A DNA stretch of 64,000 bases from Sulfotelmatobacter sp049792875 (GCA_049792875.1 JBARBI010000207.1:1-64000), one strand, 5' to 3'; counted from the first letter of the stretch, positions 36,303 to 45,386 are shown. Notes: generated by a model from the letters alone, not told the origin. Translations and numbers: made by a program.

Positions 36303-37390
36303 CGAAGCCGCACGTGCGCGTCCTCGTGGTCGATGATTCGGCGCTGATGCGCAAGCTGATTCCGCAAATGCTGGCTGGCGATGAGTCCATCGAGGTGGTT
36401 GGAACCGCGATGGACGGCACCTTCTGCCTGAAGAAGATCGAGGAGCTGAAACCCAGCGTGGTTACGCTGGACCTCGAAATGCCGGGCATGAACGGGATCG
36501 AAGCGCTGAAAGAGATCATGCGGCGGCAGCCGGTACCGGTGATCGTGTTCAGTTCCCACAGCACCGAAGGCGCGTCTGTCACCATGAAGGCGCTGGGGTT
36601 GGGTGCATTCGATTTTGTACCCAAACCCAAAGACGCGACGGCACACATGGCGGAGACTGCCCGGGAGCTGATTGCCAAAGTGAAGGCCGCGGCGGAGTGC
36701 AAGTTGAAGCCGCGCATGTTGCCCGGCGTTCCGCCGAAGCCGGAGAAACTGCCGGCCGCAGCGGGAGCCCCGAACAAGGTAGTCGCCATCGGCGTCTCCA
36801 CCGGAGGCCCGCAGGCGCTCGAATATGTGCTGTCGCAGTTGCCGGGAGATTTTCCGGGAGCGATCACCGTGGTGCAGCACATGCCGGAGGGATTCACCGA
36901 GATGTTTGCCCGCCGGTTGGACGAAGTGTGCCCCTTGCGGGTGAAAGAAGCACAGTCGGGGGACGTGCTGCAGCCCGGCCGGGTGTTGATCTGTCCTGGA
37001 AGCCGTCACATGAAAGTGAAACGGCTCCCGCTGGGAGACATCGTGGTGCTCAGCGATGAGCCGCGAGTAAACGGGCACCGTCCCAGCGCGGATGTGCTGT
37101 TGCGCAGCGTGGCCGAGGAGTTCAAGGCGCAGGCGGTCGGCGTGCTGATGACCGGCATGGGCGACGACGGGGCCGAAGGGTTAGGAGCAGTGAAGAAAGA
37201 AGGCGGCATGACGATTGCGCAGAGTGAAGAGTCCTGCGTGGTGTACGGCATGCCTAAGGCGGCGATCGAACGGGGATACGCCATCCGCGTGGTCGGTTTG
37301 GATGTCATGGGGGCAACGTTGCAGGCCCTTTGCGGAAGGAACACCGGGAGCATGGGATCCACCGGGCGGGCAGTGCGCGCCGGAAACTAA
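36299..37390 (+). CDS. cheB: Chemotaxis protein-glutamate methylesterase CheB
   Basis: 363 residues from the ATG at 36299 that overlaps the cheA stop. The receiver has Asp58 (TLDLEMPGMNG) and the esterase domain has Ser167 (GVSTGGPQA), His194 (QHMPEGF) and the Asp of TGMGDDGAEG. It removes methyl groups from the receptor when phosphorylated by CheA, opposing CheR. Confidence 0.96.
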   Translation: MTKPHVRVLVVDDSALMRKLIPQMLAGDESIEVVGTAMDGTFCLKKIEELKPSVVTLDLEMPGMNGIEALKEIMRRQPVPVIVFSSHSTEGASVTMKALGLGAFDFVPKPKDATAHMAETARELIAKVKAAAECKLKPRMLPGVPPKPEKLPAAAGAPNKVVAIGVSTGGPQALEYVLSQLPGDFPGAITVVQHMPEGFTEMFARRLDEVCPLRVKEAQSGDVLQPGRVLICPGSRHMKVKRLPLGDIVVLSDEPRVNGHRPSADVLLRSVAEEFKAQAVGVLMTGMGDDGAEGLGAVKKEGGMTIAQSEESCVVYGMPKAAIERGYAIRVVGLDVMGATLQALCGRNTGSMGSTGRAVRAGN

Positions 37391-37475
37391 GATCGGGCAC
37401 GGCAAGTACCTGTGACCAGCGTGATCTGGCCGGGGCGAGCCGGGCATGATATGCAGTAGACAGGGGGAGGATTGT

Positions 37476-37916
37476 ATGGAGCAGTTTGCACCAGTAAAAC
37501 GCAGCAAGGACGGGCAGCCGGTCCGGTATTTGATCGTGGACGACTCCGTGTTTGCCCGCAAGAATCTGGCCCGCATGATCGAAACGTTCGGCGGGCAGGT
37601 GGCGGCAGAGGCCGGGGACGGCTTGACTGCCATCAGCGAGTTCGACCGCACGCATCCAGACATCGTGCTCATGGACATCACCATGCCGCAGATGGAAGGA
37701 ATCGAAGCTGCCGAACGGATTGTCCAACAGCATCCGGAAGCTCGCATCGTGATGGTGTCGTCGGTGGGCTACCAGGAAAACATTGTGGCGGCACTGCAAC
37801 GGGGGGCGCGCCATTTCGTGCAGAAGCCAGTAAAGCCGGAAGTGCTGTACGAAGTCATCAAGTACGTGCTGGGCGAAGACGGCGTCGTGGCGAACGCGAC
37901 CGGGGCGGGAGTCTAA
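37476..37916 (+). CDS. cheY: CheY-like response regulator
   Basis: 146 residues from the ATG at 37476, well placed after GGGGGAGG. Single receiver with Asp22-Asp23, phosphoacceptor Asp67 (LMDITMPQMEG), Ser95 and Lys117 (QKPVKP). An N-terminal extension of ~16 residues precedes the receiver. It would carry the output of CheA to a motility motor or other target. The following gene is a CheX phosphatase, so dephosphorylation is provided in the operon. Confidence 0.92.
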   Translation: MEQFAPVKRSKDGQPVRYLIVDDSVFARKNLARMIETFGGQVAAEAGDGLTAISEFDRTHPDIVLMDITMPQMEGIEAAERIVQQHPEARIVMVSSVGYQENIVAALQRGARHFVQKPVKPEVLYEVIKYVLGEDGVVANATGAGV

Positions 37917-37920
37917 CTCG

Positions 37921-38418
37921 ATGAAGATGGAACTGATCCAGCCTTTCATCAACGCGGCGGACGCCGTGTTGTCGCAAGGGTTGCAGGGCACCACCAAGGT
38001 GGGAAACCTCACCATGGAAGAAGAAGCCTACCGCCGCAAAGGCGTGGCCGGAATGATCGCACTGACAGGCGACATCGAAGGCCGGATCATTCTCGACCTG
38101 GAGCCGCAGACGGCAGTGAAGGTGGCCAGCCACTATGCGGGCGCCGAACTGCCCGAGTCGGACGCGCTGATCAAGGAGACCATCTTCGAGCTCGCCAATC
38201 AGGTCGTGGGCAACGCCATCTCGGCGCTCAACGACCAGGGCTTCCACTTCCGGGTACATCCCCCGCTCCTTCTTACCGCGCAGGAGGGAGACAAGACCAG
38301 CGAAGACACGGAGGCGTTGATGATCTGCTTCGAGACCTCTCTCGGCAACGTCTTCATGAACGTCGCGCTGCGCTACAGCAAGCGCCGGATGGCCGATCAC
38401 GCGGCGTTGGGCGCATGA
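37921..38418 (+). CDS. cheX: CheX-family CheY-P phosphatase
   Basis: 165 residues. The CheC/CheX/FliY active-site signature ExxN is present as Glu90-Leu-Ala-Asn93 followed by QVVGNAIS. Such proteins dephosphorylate CheY-P and take the role of CheZ in many bacteria. Only one ExxN motif is visible, as in CheX. The gene starts four bases after the cheY stop and ends the operon. Confidence 0.9.
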   Translation: MKMELIQPFINAADAVLSQGLQGTTKVGNLTMEEEAYRRKGVAGMIALTGDIEGRIILDLEPQTAVKVASHYAGAELPESDALIKETIFELANQVVGNAISALNDQGFHFRVHPPLLLTAQEGDKTSEDTEALMICFETSLGNVFMNVALRYSKRRMADHAALGA

Positions 38419-38698
38419 GTCCGGTGCCGAAGTATTCTCTTAACTCTCTCAACGGTGCGCGGTTTTGCGTGAAGTCCACGGTTGGCACTATGGTTGGCCG
38501 GTCAATCCCTCCTCATTTTTCTGCTGAAGCACCAAAATATTGATTCTGTTGCAGTTACCTCTCCGCGGGATCCGCGGGCGGCAGCAACATATTGCAAACA
38601 CACAACTTATTGGCACAATCTCCCCCACTCGTGATCCGGGGCCTTAGGGAGTGACCTGCTCCCCAGAAATGAGTCCATTGAGAATGTGACTTCTCCAT

Positions 38699-38730
38699 TT
38701 TAGGATGCCCCCCCGTTTAGGATGCCCCCC
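38699..38730. repeat. Short tandem repeat ending in C-runs
   Basis: TTTAGGATGCCCCCC occurs at 38699-38713 and again at 38716-38730 with a 17-base period. It sits immediately before the receptor relic at 38746, in a 605-base gap (38419-39023) that otherwise holds no gene. It may mark a recombination or IS excision scar. Confidence 0.45.
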
Positions 38731-38745
38731 GGGCAGAGGAGCTGC

Positions 38746-38878
38746 ATTTTCAACCTGACGGAAACTGGTCAAGCTCGACCTGCGCGCTGAATATTTCAAA
38801 GTATTCAACCATCCGACGTTCGCGGATACATACGCAATCAAGGCGTTATCACAAGTGAGCACGAGAAAGCGATTTTGA
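38746..38878 (+). pseudogene. C-terminal relic of an Oar-like TonB-dependent outer-membrane receptor
   Basis: One frame reads FNLTETG and, after a single-base shift near 38770, another reads KLDLRAEYFKVFNHPTFAD before a stop at 38876. The pair reconstructs the hallmark C-terminal segment of the large carboxypeptidase-regulatory/TonB receptors abundant in Acidobacteriota (LTETGxLxLRAExFNxFNHPxF). Only ~40 residues remain and the rest of the gene is gone. Confidence 0.6.
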
Positions 38879-39023
38879 CTCGCGATGGATGAGCGATAAG
38901 GATATTTCAACCTCCAGTGATCCACCACTCAGTGCGAGACACCCAAAGCGCGACTACGGAAGGCGTCTCTTGTACACTTGCGGTTATTCTTGAGTCGAAA
39001 AGAACTCCCTCTAAGGAGTACTG

Positions 39024-41261
39024 GTGAAACGCACTCCGTCAAACAATCGCCTGGGGTTAATCTCCGCGTTTCTAGTTGCCAATCTTTTGACGCCCGCTGT
39101 GTTTCGCCGGGCGGCCGCGCAGAATGCCTCCGAGATCACGCGACCTCCAGTTGCGCGGGTTCGGCCAGTGGTGGACGATTATTTCGGCACGAAGGTCACG
39201 GATCCTTATCGCTACATGGAGCATCTGGACAATCCCGAAGTAGCGAAGTGGATGAAGGCCCAAAACGACTACACGCGACGCGTTTTGGGGCGCATCTCCG
39301 GCCGCGACGAATTGCTGGCGCGCATCGAGCAGCTCGACAAATCCATTCCCGCTCGTGTTGGCGGAATCGTGCGCTTGGCGACGGGACGGTATTTTTACTA
39401 CAAGCTGTTGAGCACCGAATCTGTGGTCAAGTTGTACATGCGGGACGGGTTGGTCTCCCAGGAAACATTGCTCGTCGATCCGCAAAAAATAAGTGGAAAA
39501 GAAACTCCCAGTGCGATCAATTACTTTTGGCCTTCGAGCGACGGCCGCTACGTTGCGTATGGCATCTCCCTGGGCGGATCTGAAAAGGCAGTCCTGCACA
39601 TCATGGACACCGAGACGGTGCGCGACACCGGCGAGACCATTGACCGGGCCGAGTTCAATGACACGGTTGGATGGCTCCCCGACGGACACTCGTTCATCTA
39701 CAACCGGTTGCAGAAGCTCCGACCACACGCGCAGGAGGAGGAAAGAGAAATCAAGAGTCGGGCGTATCTCCACGTAATCGGGACTGATCCGGAGCACGAC
39801 AATGCCGTCTTTGGCTACGGCGTGTCGCCATTGGTCAAGGTGGAACCCGCGGATATTTCCTTAATAGCTACAGTCCCGGATGTGCCCTTTGCGCTAGGGA
39901 CGGTGACGCACGGGTCGCAGAACGAAATCTCGATCTATATAGCTCCGCTTGACTCGGTGGGCAAGCCAAACACGCCCTGGCGCAAGGTCTGCGACGTTAA
40001 CGATGCAGTAACTGGCATGACAGTTCGCGGCGACGACCTCTGGCTGCTAACTCACAAAGATGCACCGCGTTTCAAGATCATTCACACTAATCTCTCGAAT
40101 CCCGACCTCAGCCATGCCGAAGTAGTTGTGGCACCCAGCGCAGCCGTAGTCACTACGTTGGTCGCCGCGCAGGATGCGCTGTACGTACAATTGCGCGATG
40201 GAGCTGTCGACCGTCTGCTGCGCGTGGGCTACGAAACAGCTGCGAAACCGGAGCCGGTCGTGTTGCCCTACGATGGCTCAATCGGACTCTACCCACCAGA
40301 CGTGCGGGCATCGGGCGTCGTTTTCGAACTCTCGGGATGGACGAAGGCAAATCGCTTTTACGAATACGATCCGAAAACGAAGAAGGTCGTGGACACAAGG
40401 CTGCGGCCTTCTGCCCCCTTCGATAATCCCGAAGACATAGAGTCGGAGGAAGTGAAAGTGCCGGCCCAGGATGGCACGCTCATCCCACTTTCGATTATCT
40501 ACCGGCGTGGACTCAAACTCGACGGCTCCAACCCGGTATTGCTGAATGGCTACGGAGCCTACGGGAGTTCGCTCGACCCTCACTTTGACCCGGTGAACCT
40601 AGCTTGGCTTGAACGAGGCGGCGTGCTGGCGTTCGCTCATGTGCGCGGCGGTGGCGAGTTTGGAGATGACTGGCACAAGGCTGGGCAGAAACTAACCAAG
40701 CCGAACACCTGGCACGATTTCATCGCATGCGCCGAGTACTTGATCGAAAGGAAATACACCTCGCCCGCTCGCTTGGCTGGCGAGGGCGAAAGCGCCGGAG
40801 GCATTCTCATTGGCCGTTCCATCACCGAACGACCAGACTTGTTTGCGGCCGCGCTGATTGAAGTGGGCTTTACCGACGCGCTGCGCGGCGAACTGGAACA
40901 GGACGGCCCCGGCGAAATCCCGGAATGGGGAACCGTCAAGGATCCCGAGGGATTCAAGGGACTCTACGAGATGAGCGCGTATGCCCATGTGAAGAATGGA
41001 ACTCGCTATCCCGCAATCATGTTGACCACGGGTCGCAACGATCCACGCGTCGCGCCGTGGGAGTCCGACAAGATGACCGCGCGTCTGCAAGCGGCTACCT
41101 CAAGCGGCAAGCCCATTCTGTTGCGCGTGGAATACGAGGCGGGTCACGGCATCGGCTCAACGAAGACGCAATTGGAGCAGGAGTTGGCGGACGAGTGGAG
41201 TTTTCTATTCTGGCAGTTTGGGGACGCTCGATTCCAGACAGCTGCCAGTGATGCGCGCTAG
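39024..41261 (+). CDS. Prolyl oligopeptidase family serine peptidase (S9A)
   Basis: 745 residues from a GTG after AAGGAG. A signal peptide (LISAFLVANLLTPAVF) suggests the periplasm. A seven-bladed propeller occupies ~45-480, and the alpha/beta-hydrolase domain holds the triad Ser590 (GESAGG), Asp673 (GRNDPRV) and His708 (GHGIG). Family enzymes cleave short peptides after proline. Its neighbours are unrelated. Confidence 0.93.
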   Translation: MKRTPSNNRLGLISAFLVANLLTPAVFRRAAAQNASEITRPPVARVRPVVDDYFGTKVTDPYRYMEHLDNPEVAKWMKAQNDYTRRVLGRISGRDELLARIEQLDKSIPARVGGIVRLATGRYFYYKLLSTESVVKLYMRDGLVSQETLLVDPQKISGKETPSAINYFWPSSDGRYVAYGISLGGSEKAVLHIMDTETVRDTGETIDRAEFNDTVGWLPDGHSFIYNRLQKLRPHAQEEEREIKSRAYLHVIGTDPEHDNAVFGYGVSPLVKVEPADISLIATVPDVPFALGTVTHGSQNEISIYIAPLDSVGKPNTPWRKVCDVNDAVTGMTVRGDDLWLLTHKDAPRFKIIHTNLSNPDLSHAEVVVAPSAAVVTTLVAAQDALYVQLRDGAVDRLLRVGYETAAKPEPVVLPYDGSIGLYPPDVRASGVVFELSGWTKANRFYEYDPKTKKVVDTRLRPSAPFDNPEDIESEEVKVPAQDGTLIPLSIIYRRGLKLDGSNPVLLNGYGAYGSSLDPHFDPVNLAWLERGGVLAFAHVRGGGEFGDDWHKAGQKLTKPNTWHDFIACAEYLIERKYTSPARLAGEGESAGGILIGRSITERPDLFAAALIEVGFTDALRGELEQDGPGEIPEWGTVKDPEGFKGLYEMSAYAHVKNGTRYPAIMLTTGRNDPRVAPWESDKMTARLQAATSSGKPILLRVEYEAGHGIGSTKTQLEQELADEWSFLFWQFGDARFQTAASDAR

Positions 41262-41519
41262 GCAATGTGGCGAGGCGTGCGCCAGTCTTGGTTCTCGGCA
41301 GGTTGGAACCCAGTTTTATTGGGATTTTCTCGCGGGTGGTGACGCCCCGACCCTTCGAGCAGCGCGTGGGGCTCGTTCCCGCACGAAAGGCCGATCTAGA
41401 GTATGGCTGAAGGGGCAGGGGTAATGTCGTTACCAGTAGCCGGAGCGCGCGGAAAAGAAGGGCCGGATATGCACTTCGGGCACCTCAATTCGGCAAGAGT
41501 TGGCTGATAGGCTACCTGT

Positions 41520-41954
41520 ATGCGGGTTATCGTCAATGACGCGAAAGGTTCGGAAGCCCCAGCCAGTGAAGAGGCTCGGGCTTCCAACAAGGTGTCGGCG
41601 CTAGTGGAGTTGTTGCGCAACCGTTCTTATGTGGAGATCCGGCAGCGGATGTATGACAGTCCTCCGGGGAGTCCGTGGTGGACGGCGTGCCGGGCGGAGC
41701 TGGATCTGAGAAATGGACAACAGTTCGGTGAAGCGTCGCTGGCCCTGTCGAGGACCTCGGACAAGATGAGGGCTTCGCTGCAACACTTTGAGCAATTGGC
41801 CGATACTCTGCAGCAGTCCACGAAAGACGTCGCCGACCTGCTGCGTGGAACAGAAGAGGCGGGTCGACGGCTGGAGATTGCGGTGTATGTGACAATCGGG
41901 ATAACTTTAGTGCAATTCTTCACTCTGATCTTCGAGATCTTCCGCAAGCGGTAG
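41520..41954 (+). CDS. Small tail-anchored membrane protein with coiled coil
   Basis: 144 residues. Hydrophilic N-terminus, helical heptad-like stretch (SDKMRASLQHFEQLADTLQQSTKDVADLL), then one membrane segment at the very end (IAVYVTIGITLVQFFTLIFEIF). No recognisable family and no strong ribosome site before the ATG. The anchor-last topology suggests it presents a coiled coil to the cytoplasm. Confidence 0.5.
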   Translation: MRVIVNDAKGSEAPASEEARASNKVSALVELLRNRSYVEIRQRMYDSPPGSPWWTACRAELDLRNGQQFGEASLALSRTSDKMRASLQHFEQLADTLQQSTKDVADLLRGTEEAGRRLEIAVYVTIGITLVQFFTLIFEIFRKR

Positions 41955-42233
41955 CGTCGCAAACGGCAATAGGAAGTGCCACTCGACCAGCGGGTGGCCT
42001 GACTTGCCCCTGCAAAATCACGAACACCTGAATCGCCTCTTGAAGCGTCCTAAACTTTTCCGATTCGGATCGGTCAGCAGCCGTCGCTCCCATTACACAA
42101 TATGGGCGCGCCGTATTTTCGGCTCCTTGCTGATAGAGAATGACGGTCAGCACAAAATCGGGAGGAACCGGCTCTGCAAACCAGTAGCCCGGGAGCGCTC
42201 GGCATGAGTTTTCACGGATCGAGACGGTGTGCT

Positions 42234-42255
42234 GGGAGGGCAAGCGTGCCCTCCC
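42234..42255 (-). terminator. Strong hairpin, likely terminator of the EXO-like gene
   Basis: GGGAGGGCA-agcg-TGCCCTCCC is a perfect 9-bp stem with a four-base loop, beginning 15 bases past the stop of the gene at 42270. No T-run follows. The rest of the 315-base gap 41955-42269 holds only an unremarkable open frame. Confidence 0.55.
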
Positions 42256-42269
42256 AACCTGGGCGCTAA

Positions 42270-43319
42270 CTAATCATCGGTGCTCGCCTTCGTCTTACAA
42301 CCATGTCCTCTGTTGCTGTACTCCGGTTGAGCCGCGTAACTTTTTCCATTCAAGCTGACAAGGCTCGGATCGAAATAAACGCCAGTTGGGGTGAAGGTAA
42401 TGAATGAACACTCATCCCCAATCTCTTGGCCATACAGCCCATTATCGAGGACATTCCACCAAGCAGTCCCGTCCGGATCAGTTATCGTCTCGAAGGTCTC
42501 GTGTGACAGGATGTTGTTTGTCGAGTCGGTCAACTGGCCGTTTGGAGTTCCGGGTCGCGAATCGCAGCCTCCGACATCCTGAAATGGTTCCACGGTGTAC
42601 AGGACATGCCCGAAACCCGAGACGTCGAAGCTGCTATGGTAAGCGCAGTAATAGAAGGTTGTGGGGTTGTCAGGGGAGTAGCAAACGGAAAAACCGCTAG
42701 TGAAGCATTCGTCTTGTCCGGGCACCAGAAAGATGTGATAAATATGGCCATAGCCATCCTGGTTGGAGAAGGCTGCCGCTGAGTACGCTATCACTTCCAT
42801 GTCATAGTCAGTTAGTGGTGTTCCAGTGGTAACCGGATAGGAAATAATGTAGTTCGTCCCTACCGGGTACCGATGGGAGGTCTGCACGCCTGTGTACTGA
42901 TCTGTGACATGGATGAAGTTGCTGCTGGACAGATCCCTCAAAAACCCGATCGGATCTCCCCAGCATGAGTTTGGTAGACAGCTGCTGGTTGGATTCACAA
43001 AGATTGCGTGATGCATGGCGGTAGTTACGGTCGATCCTCCGTTATACTGAAGGTCTCCTGGGTACCGGGTGCTGCCATTGCTTGCAGCGGATGAGCCGGC
43101 CGCTCTCGCCAGATGCGATGCATTGATCTTAGTCATCCCTTCGCGAGCGCGAGGATTGGAGGTCGCCAGCGCATGGCGGTAGACATTGGGTGTTGGAGAC
43201 AGCTGGTAATTCGGTGAGAGGTTGACCGTTTCCTGCGCCTCGGCAGCTCCGGCACAGAACAGAGCGAAAAGCGCGGTCAGGACGATGTTGGAGACCTTGG
43301 GGAACTGTGAATCGAACAT
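42270..43319 (-). CDS. Secreted EXORDIUM/PHI-1-like protein with HE...TDP motif
   Basis: 349 residues with a signal peptide (VLTALFALFCAGAAEA) and AAGGAG before the ATG. The central and C-terminal parts show SHETFETITDPDGTAWWN followed by YGQEIGDEC, the arrangement of bacterial relatives of plant phosphate-induced EXORDIUM proteins, in which HE and downstream acidic residues look like a metal site. Eight or so cysteines suggest disulfides in an exported protein. Activity is not established for the family. The promoter is probably that at 43484-43511. Confidence 0.65.
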   Translation of the reverse strand: MFDSQFPKVSNIVLTALFALFCAGAAEAQETVNLSPNYQLSPTPNVYRHALATSNPRAREGMTKINASHLARAAGSSAASNGSTRYPGDLQYNGGSTVTTAMHHAIFVNPTSSCLPNSCWGDPIGFLRDLSSSNFIHVTDQYTGVQTSHRYPVGTNYIISYPVTTGTPLTDYDMEVIAYSAAAFSNQDGYGHIYHIFLVPGQDECFTSGFSVCYSPDNPTTFYYCAYHSSFDVSGFGHVLYTVEPFQDVGGCDSRPGTPNGQLTDSTNNILSHETFETITDPDGTAWWNVLDNGLYGQEIGDECSFITFTPTGVYFDPSLVSLNGKSYAAQPEYSNRGHGCKTKASTDD

Positions 43320-43483
43320 AAGGGTGCTCCTTTAGCGTGATATGTGTGCCACAAATACCCTTGGGCATGCGCTCTCACGGCGCATGGAACCTCAAATGAA
43401 TTTCCCTGGGGACCGGTTTCGGAAGGCATCAGCTGGGAATGGAGCGCGTAGTACTGGCAGCATTTCCCAACTGCATCCCGCGT

Positions 43484-43511
43484 AGCATATCCCCGCTTTG
43501 GGAATTGTCAA
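43484..43511 (-). promoter_or_regulatory. Sigma-70-type promoter upstream of the EXO-like gene
   Basis: Minus strand: TTGACA (43511-43506), 16-base spacer, TATGCT (43489-43484). It points at the gene whose ATG is at 43319, giving a leader of about 160 bases in which I see no riboswitch. The remainder of 43320-43641 shows nothing else. Confidence 0.5.
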
Positions 43512-43641
43512 GACCATTCTTATCGTTTCGCCTGTCCGTATTAGGGTACAAGAGCCAATGCCTTCCTGACGCAAGCTAGGCAGAGCATGCGAAACGGCAA
43601 TAACTGGAACCCTTCCTGATCGCTCTGCTATTTACCGGTAA

Positions 43642-44121
43642 TTTTGTAAGCATCAAAGCCCCCCTGCAGCCAAGTTCGCCGAACTCGCCGGAGGGGACGC
43701 GCACGTGATTCCTAACGCGGGCGGACGCGCCAGCGACGATGCCATTCGTTCGCTCGTGATTTCCTACAAGCTGCTGGCTACGCGGGAGTGGTTTGTGATT
43801 CACCACCCCAATTGCGGCATGGAATTTTTCACCAACGAGGTGATGCGAGGATTGCTGGCCAACAGCCTGGAAACAGCGGCCCTCACAGAGAAAGGTTTTC
43901 AGGATGTCGGAAAAGGCCCGGGATCGCACGCGGGAGAATTCATCGAGTGGCTGACCGTCCGCGATCAGGAGCAGAGCGTGCGGGATGATGTGCAGCGGAT
44001 TCGGGAGCCTCCGCTGGTGCCGAAGAGAATAGCAATCTACGGGTACGTTTACGACGTGAAGTCAGGTCAACTGATCGAGGTCCCAGAGGCGAAACGGCCA
44101 GCGGAACCCATCGCAGCCTGA
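43642..44121 (+). pseudogene. Beta-carbonic anhydrase lacking its N-terminal active-site segment
   Basis: From the GTG at 43705 the frame encodes NAGGRASDDAIRSL and FVIHHPNCGMEFF, the second half of a beta-carbonic anhydrase with the zinc ligands His and Cys. In-frame sequence upstream (AKFAELAGGDAHVIP) belongs to the same family but stops at a TAA at 43639. The CMDAR segment with the first zinc Cys and the Asp-Arg dyad is missing. GGAGGGG precedes the GTG, so a 138-residue remnant might still be made, but it should be inactive. Confidence 0.72.
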
Positions 44122-44201
44122 TCGGGGAACACGCAGACTCGGCGGGCACCCAAGAAGCGTGTTGTGTGGTTCCTCCGTGTGGATGGCGCTGCAGGGGAAA
44201 T

Positions 44202-44234
44202 CCCCATGTCTCACAAAATGCGTGAGACATGGGG
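44202..44234. repeat. Perfect 13-bp stem hairpin between convergent genes
   Basis: CCCCATGTCTCAC (44202-44214), seven-base loop, GTGAGACATGGGG (44222-44234). It lies between the ends of the carbonic anhydrase relic (plus) and the DUF72 gene (minus), a natural site for a bidirectional terminator. The motif of a GC-rich inverted repeat around GTGAGAC looks like a dispersed element, but only one copy is present here. Confidence 0.55.
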
Positions 44235-44303
44235 CACCCGGCTGAAGGGCTTGCTCAAGAGGAGTGACCCGGAGTGTTGGGGCAGCCGGAAGGAATTTCT
44301 GCT

Positions 44304-45281
44304 TTAGGTTTGCCTCAACCCGAGCACGCCGTCGGAGTCTTCGGCGGGGTCGGCGAATCTTCGCAGTTCAGGATATTTCTGCACCAACGTGGGCGGGGCT
44401 GGCACTCGCCTGCCCGTGATCATCGCTTTCAACTCCAGAGCGTTGACTCCTGCCTTGCTTTCGAAATGGTTATTGGTGATCACATAAGTTGTCTGGGCTT
44501 TCTCGGCCACGTTTTCGATTCGTTCCTTCCAGCCAGCCAGTTCCTTCTCGTTGTAGAGATAGTTGTAGCGGTCGTTGCGGTTGTCGGAGTCGAACCACTG
44601 GTCGTGGTTGCGACCGTGCAGGCGCACATAGGCGATGGGCGCGGTGACGTGTTCGGTGGGAGCGAGGGAGCGTCCGAGGACCGGCTGATCAATATTGCAG
44701 AAGGCAACATTCTTTTGCGCGAAAGCCGCCAGCGTCTCCGGGTTGTTCCAACTGGAGTCGCGCACTTCCACCACGCGCGGGTATTCGATGAACTGGCGCA
44801 ATAGGCGGTCAAGATATTCGCGGTTCAGCGAAGTGTTCTTGAACGACACGGGAAACTGGATCAGCAGTGCGCCCAGGCGGCCCTCGGTGGCAAGGGCATC
44901 GAGGCCTTCGCGGGTTCGGGCTTCGTCCTCGTCGGTGGGACGGATGGTAGCCGCGGACGTGGGCTCCATCACTGCGATCGGCGAATGCGTGAACGCGCGG
45001 TAGAGCTTCGCGGTGAAGAGAAAGCCGGGATTTACGACTGCGACTCTGCGGCACCAGAGCTTGGCTAGTTGTGGCTTGATGGGTCCGTAAAATGAGGTAT
45101 TGATTTCGGTGGTATCGAAGAAGCGCGAAAGATATTCCAGCGGATGCAGTTTGCGATGCTGCATTCCCGAGGGATAGAAGATGCCGTCCCAGTCCTTATA
45201 GGACCAGCCAGCGGTGCCGAAGCGCACTTGGTTCGCGTGGGTCTGAGGCAAGCGGGCGTGTGCAGTGGATCCCATGGACAT
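44304..45281 (-). CDS. DUF72 (YecE-like) TIM-barrel protein
   Basis: 325 residues. Typical signature: RFGTAGWSYKDWDGIFYP at the start, then TTEINTSFYGP, LLIQFP, VVEVRDSSW, YVRLHGRN and YVITNNHFESKAGVNALEL. The fold is a TIM barrel related to endonuclease IV, but no activity has been settled for the family. It follows the gene at 45387-46760 on the same strand with a 105-base gap. Confidence 0.88.
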   Translation of the reverse strand: MSMGSTAHARLPQTHANQVRFGTAGWSYKDWDGIFYPSGMQHRKLHPLEYLSRFFDTTEINTSFYGPIKPQLAKLWCRRVAVVNPGFLFTAKLYRAFTHSPIAVMEPTSAATIRPTDEDEARTREGLDALATEGRLGALLIQFPVSFKNTSLNREYLDRLLRQFIEYPRVVEVRDSSWNNPETLAAFAQKNVAFCNIDQPVLGRSLAPTEHVTAPIAYVRLHGRNHDQWFDSDNRNDRYNYLYNEKELAGWKERIENVAEKAQTTYVITNNHFESKAGVNALELKAMITGRRVPAPPTLVQKYPELRRFADPAEDSDGVLGLRQT

Positions 45282-45386
45282 GGAACCGCAGACGGAGGGC
45301 AGGGCAAGAGTAGCACAGAGGGGAATCCGTTCTCAGTTCTCAATTCCCAGTTCTCAGATTTTGAGGCGTCCCGCGGGAATGAGAAC

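Noticed and set aside
38641..38700. Possible insertion-sequence end near 38650 (GTGACCTGCTCCCC)
   Set aside because: It reminded me of IS terminal sequence, but no partner inverted repeat or transposase fragment is in the gap.
41920..42243. Minus-strand open frame of 107 codons
   Set aside because: Starts with TTG inside a hairpin, has no ribosome site and overlaps the end of the 41520 gene. I recognise nothing in it.
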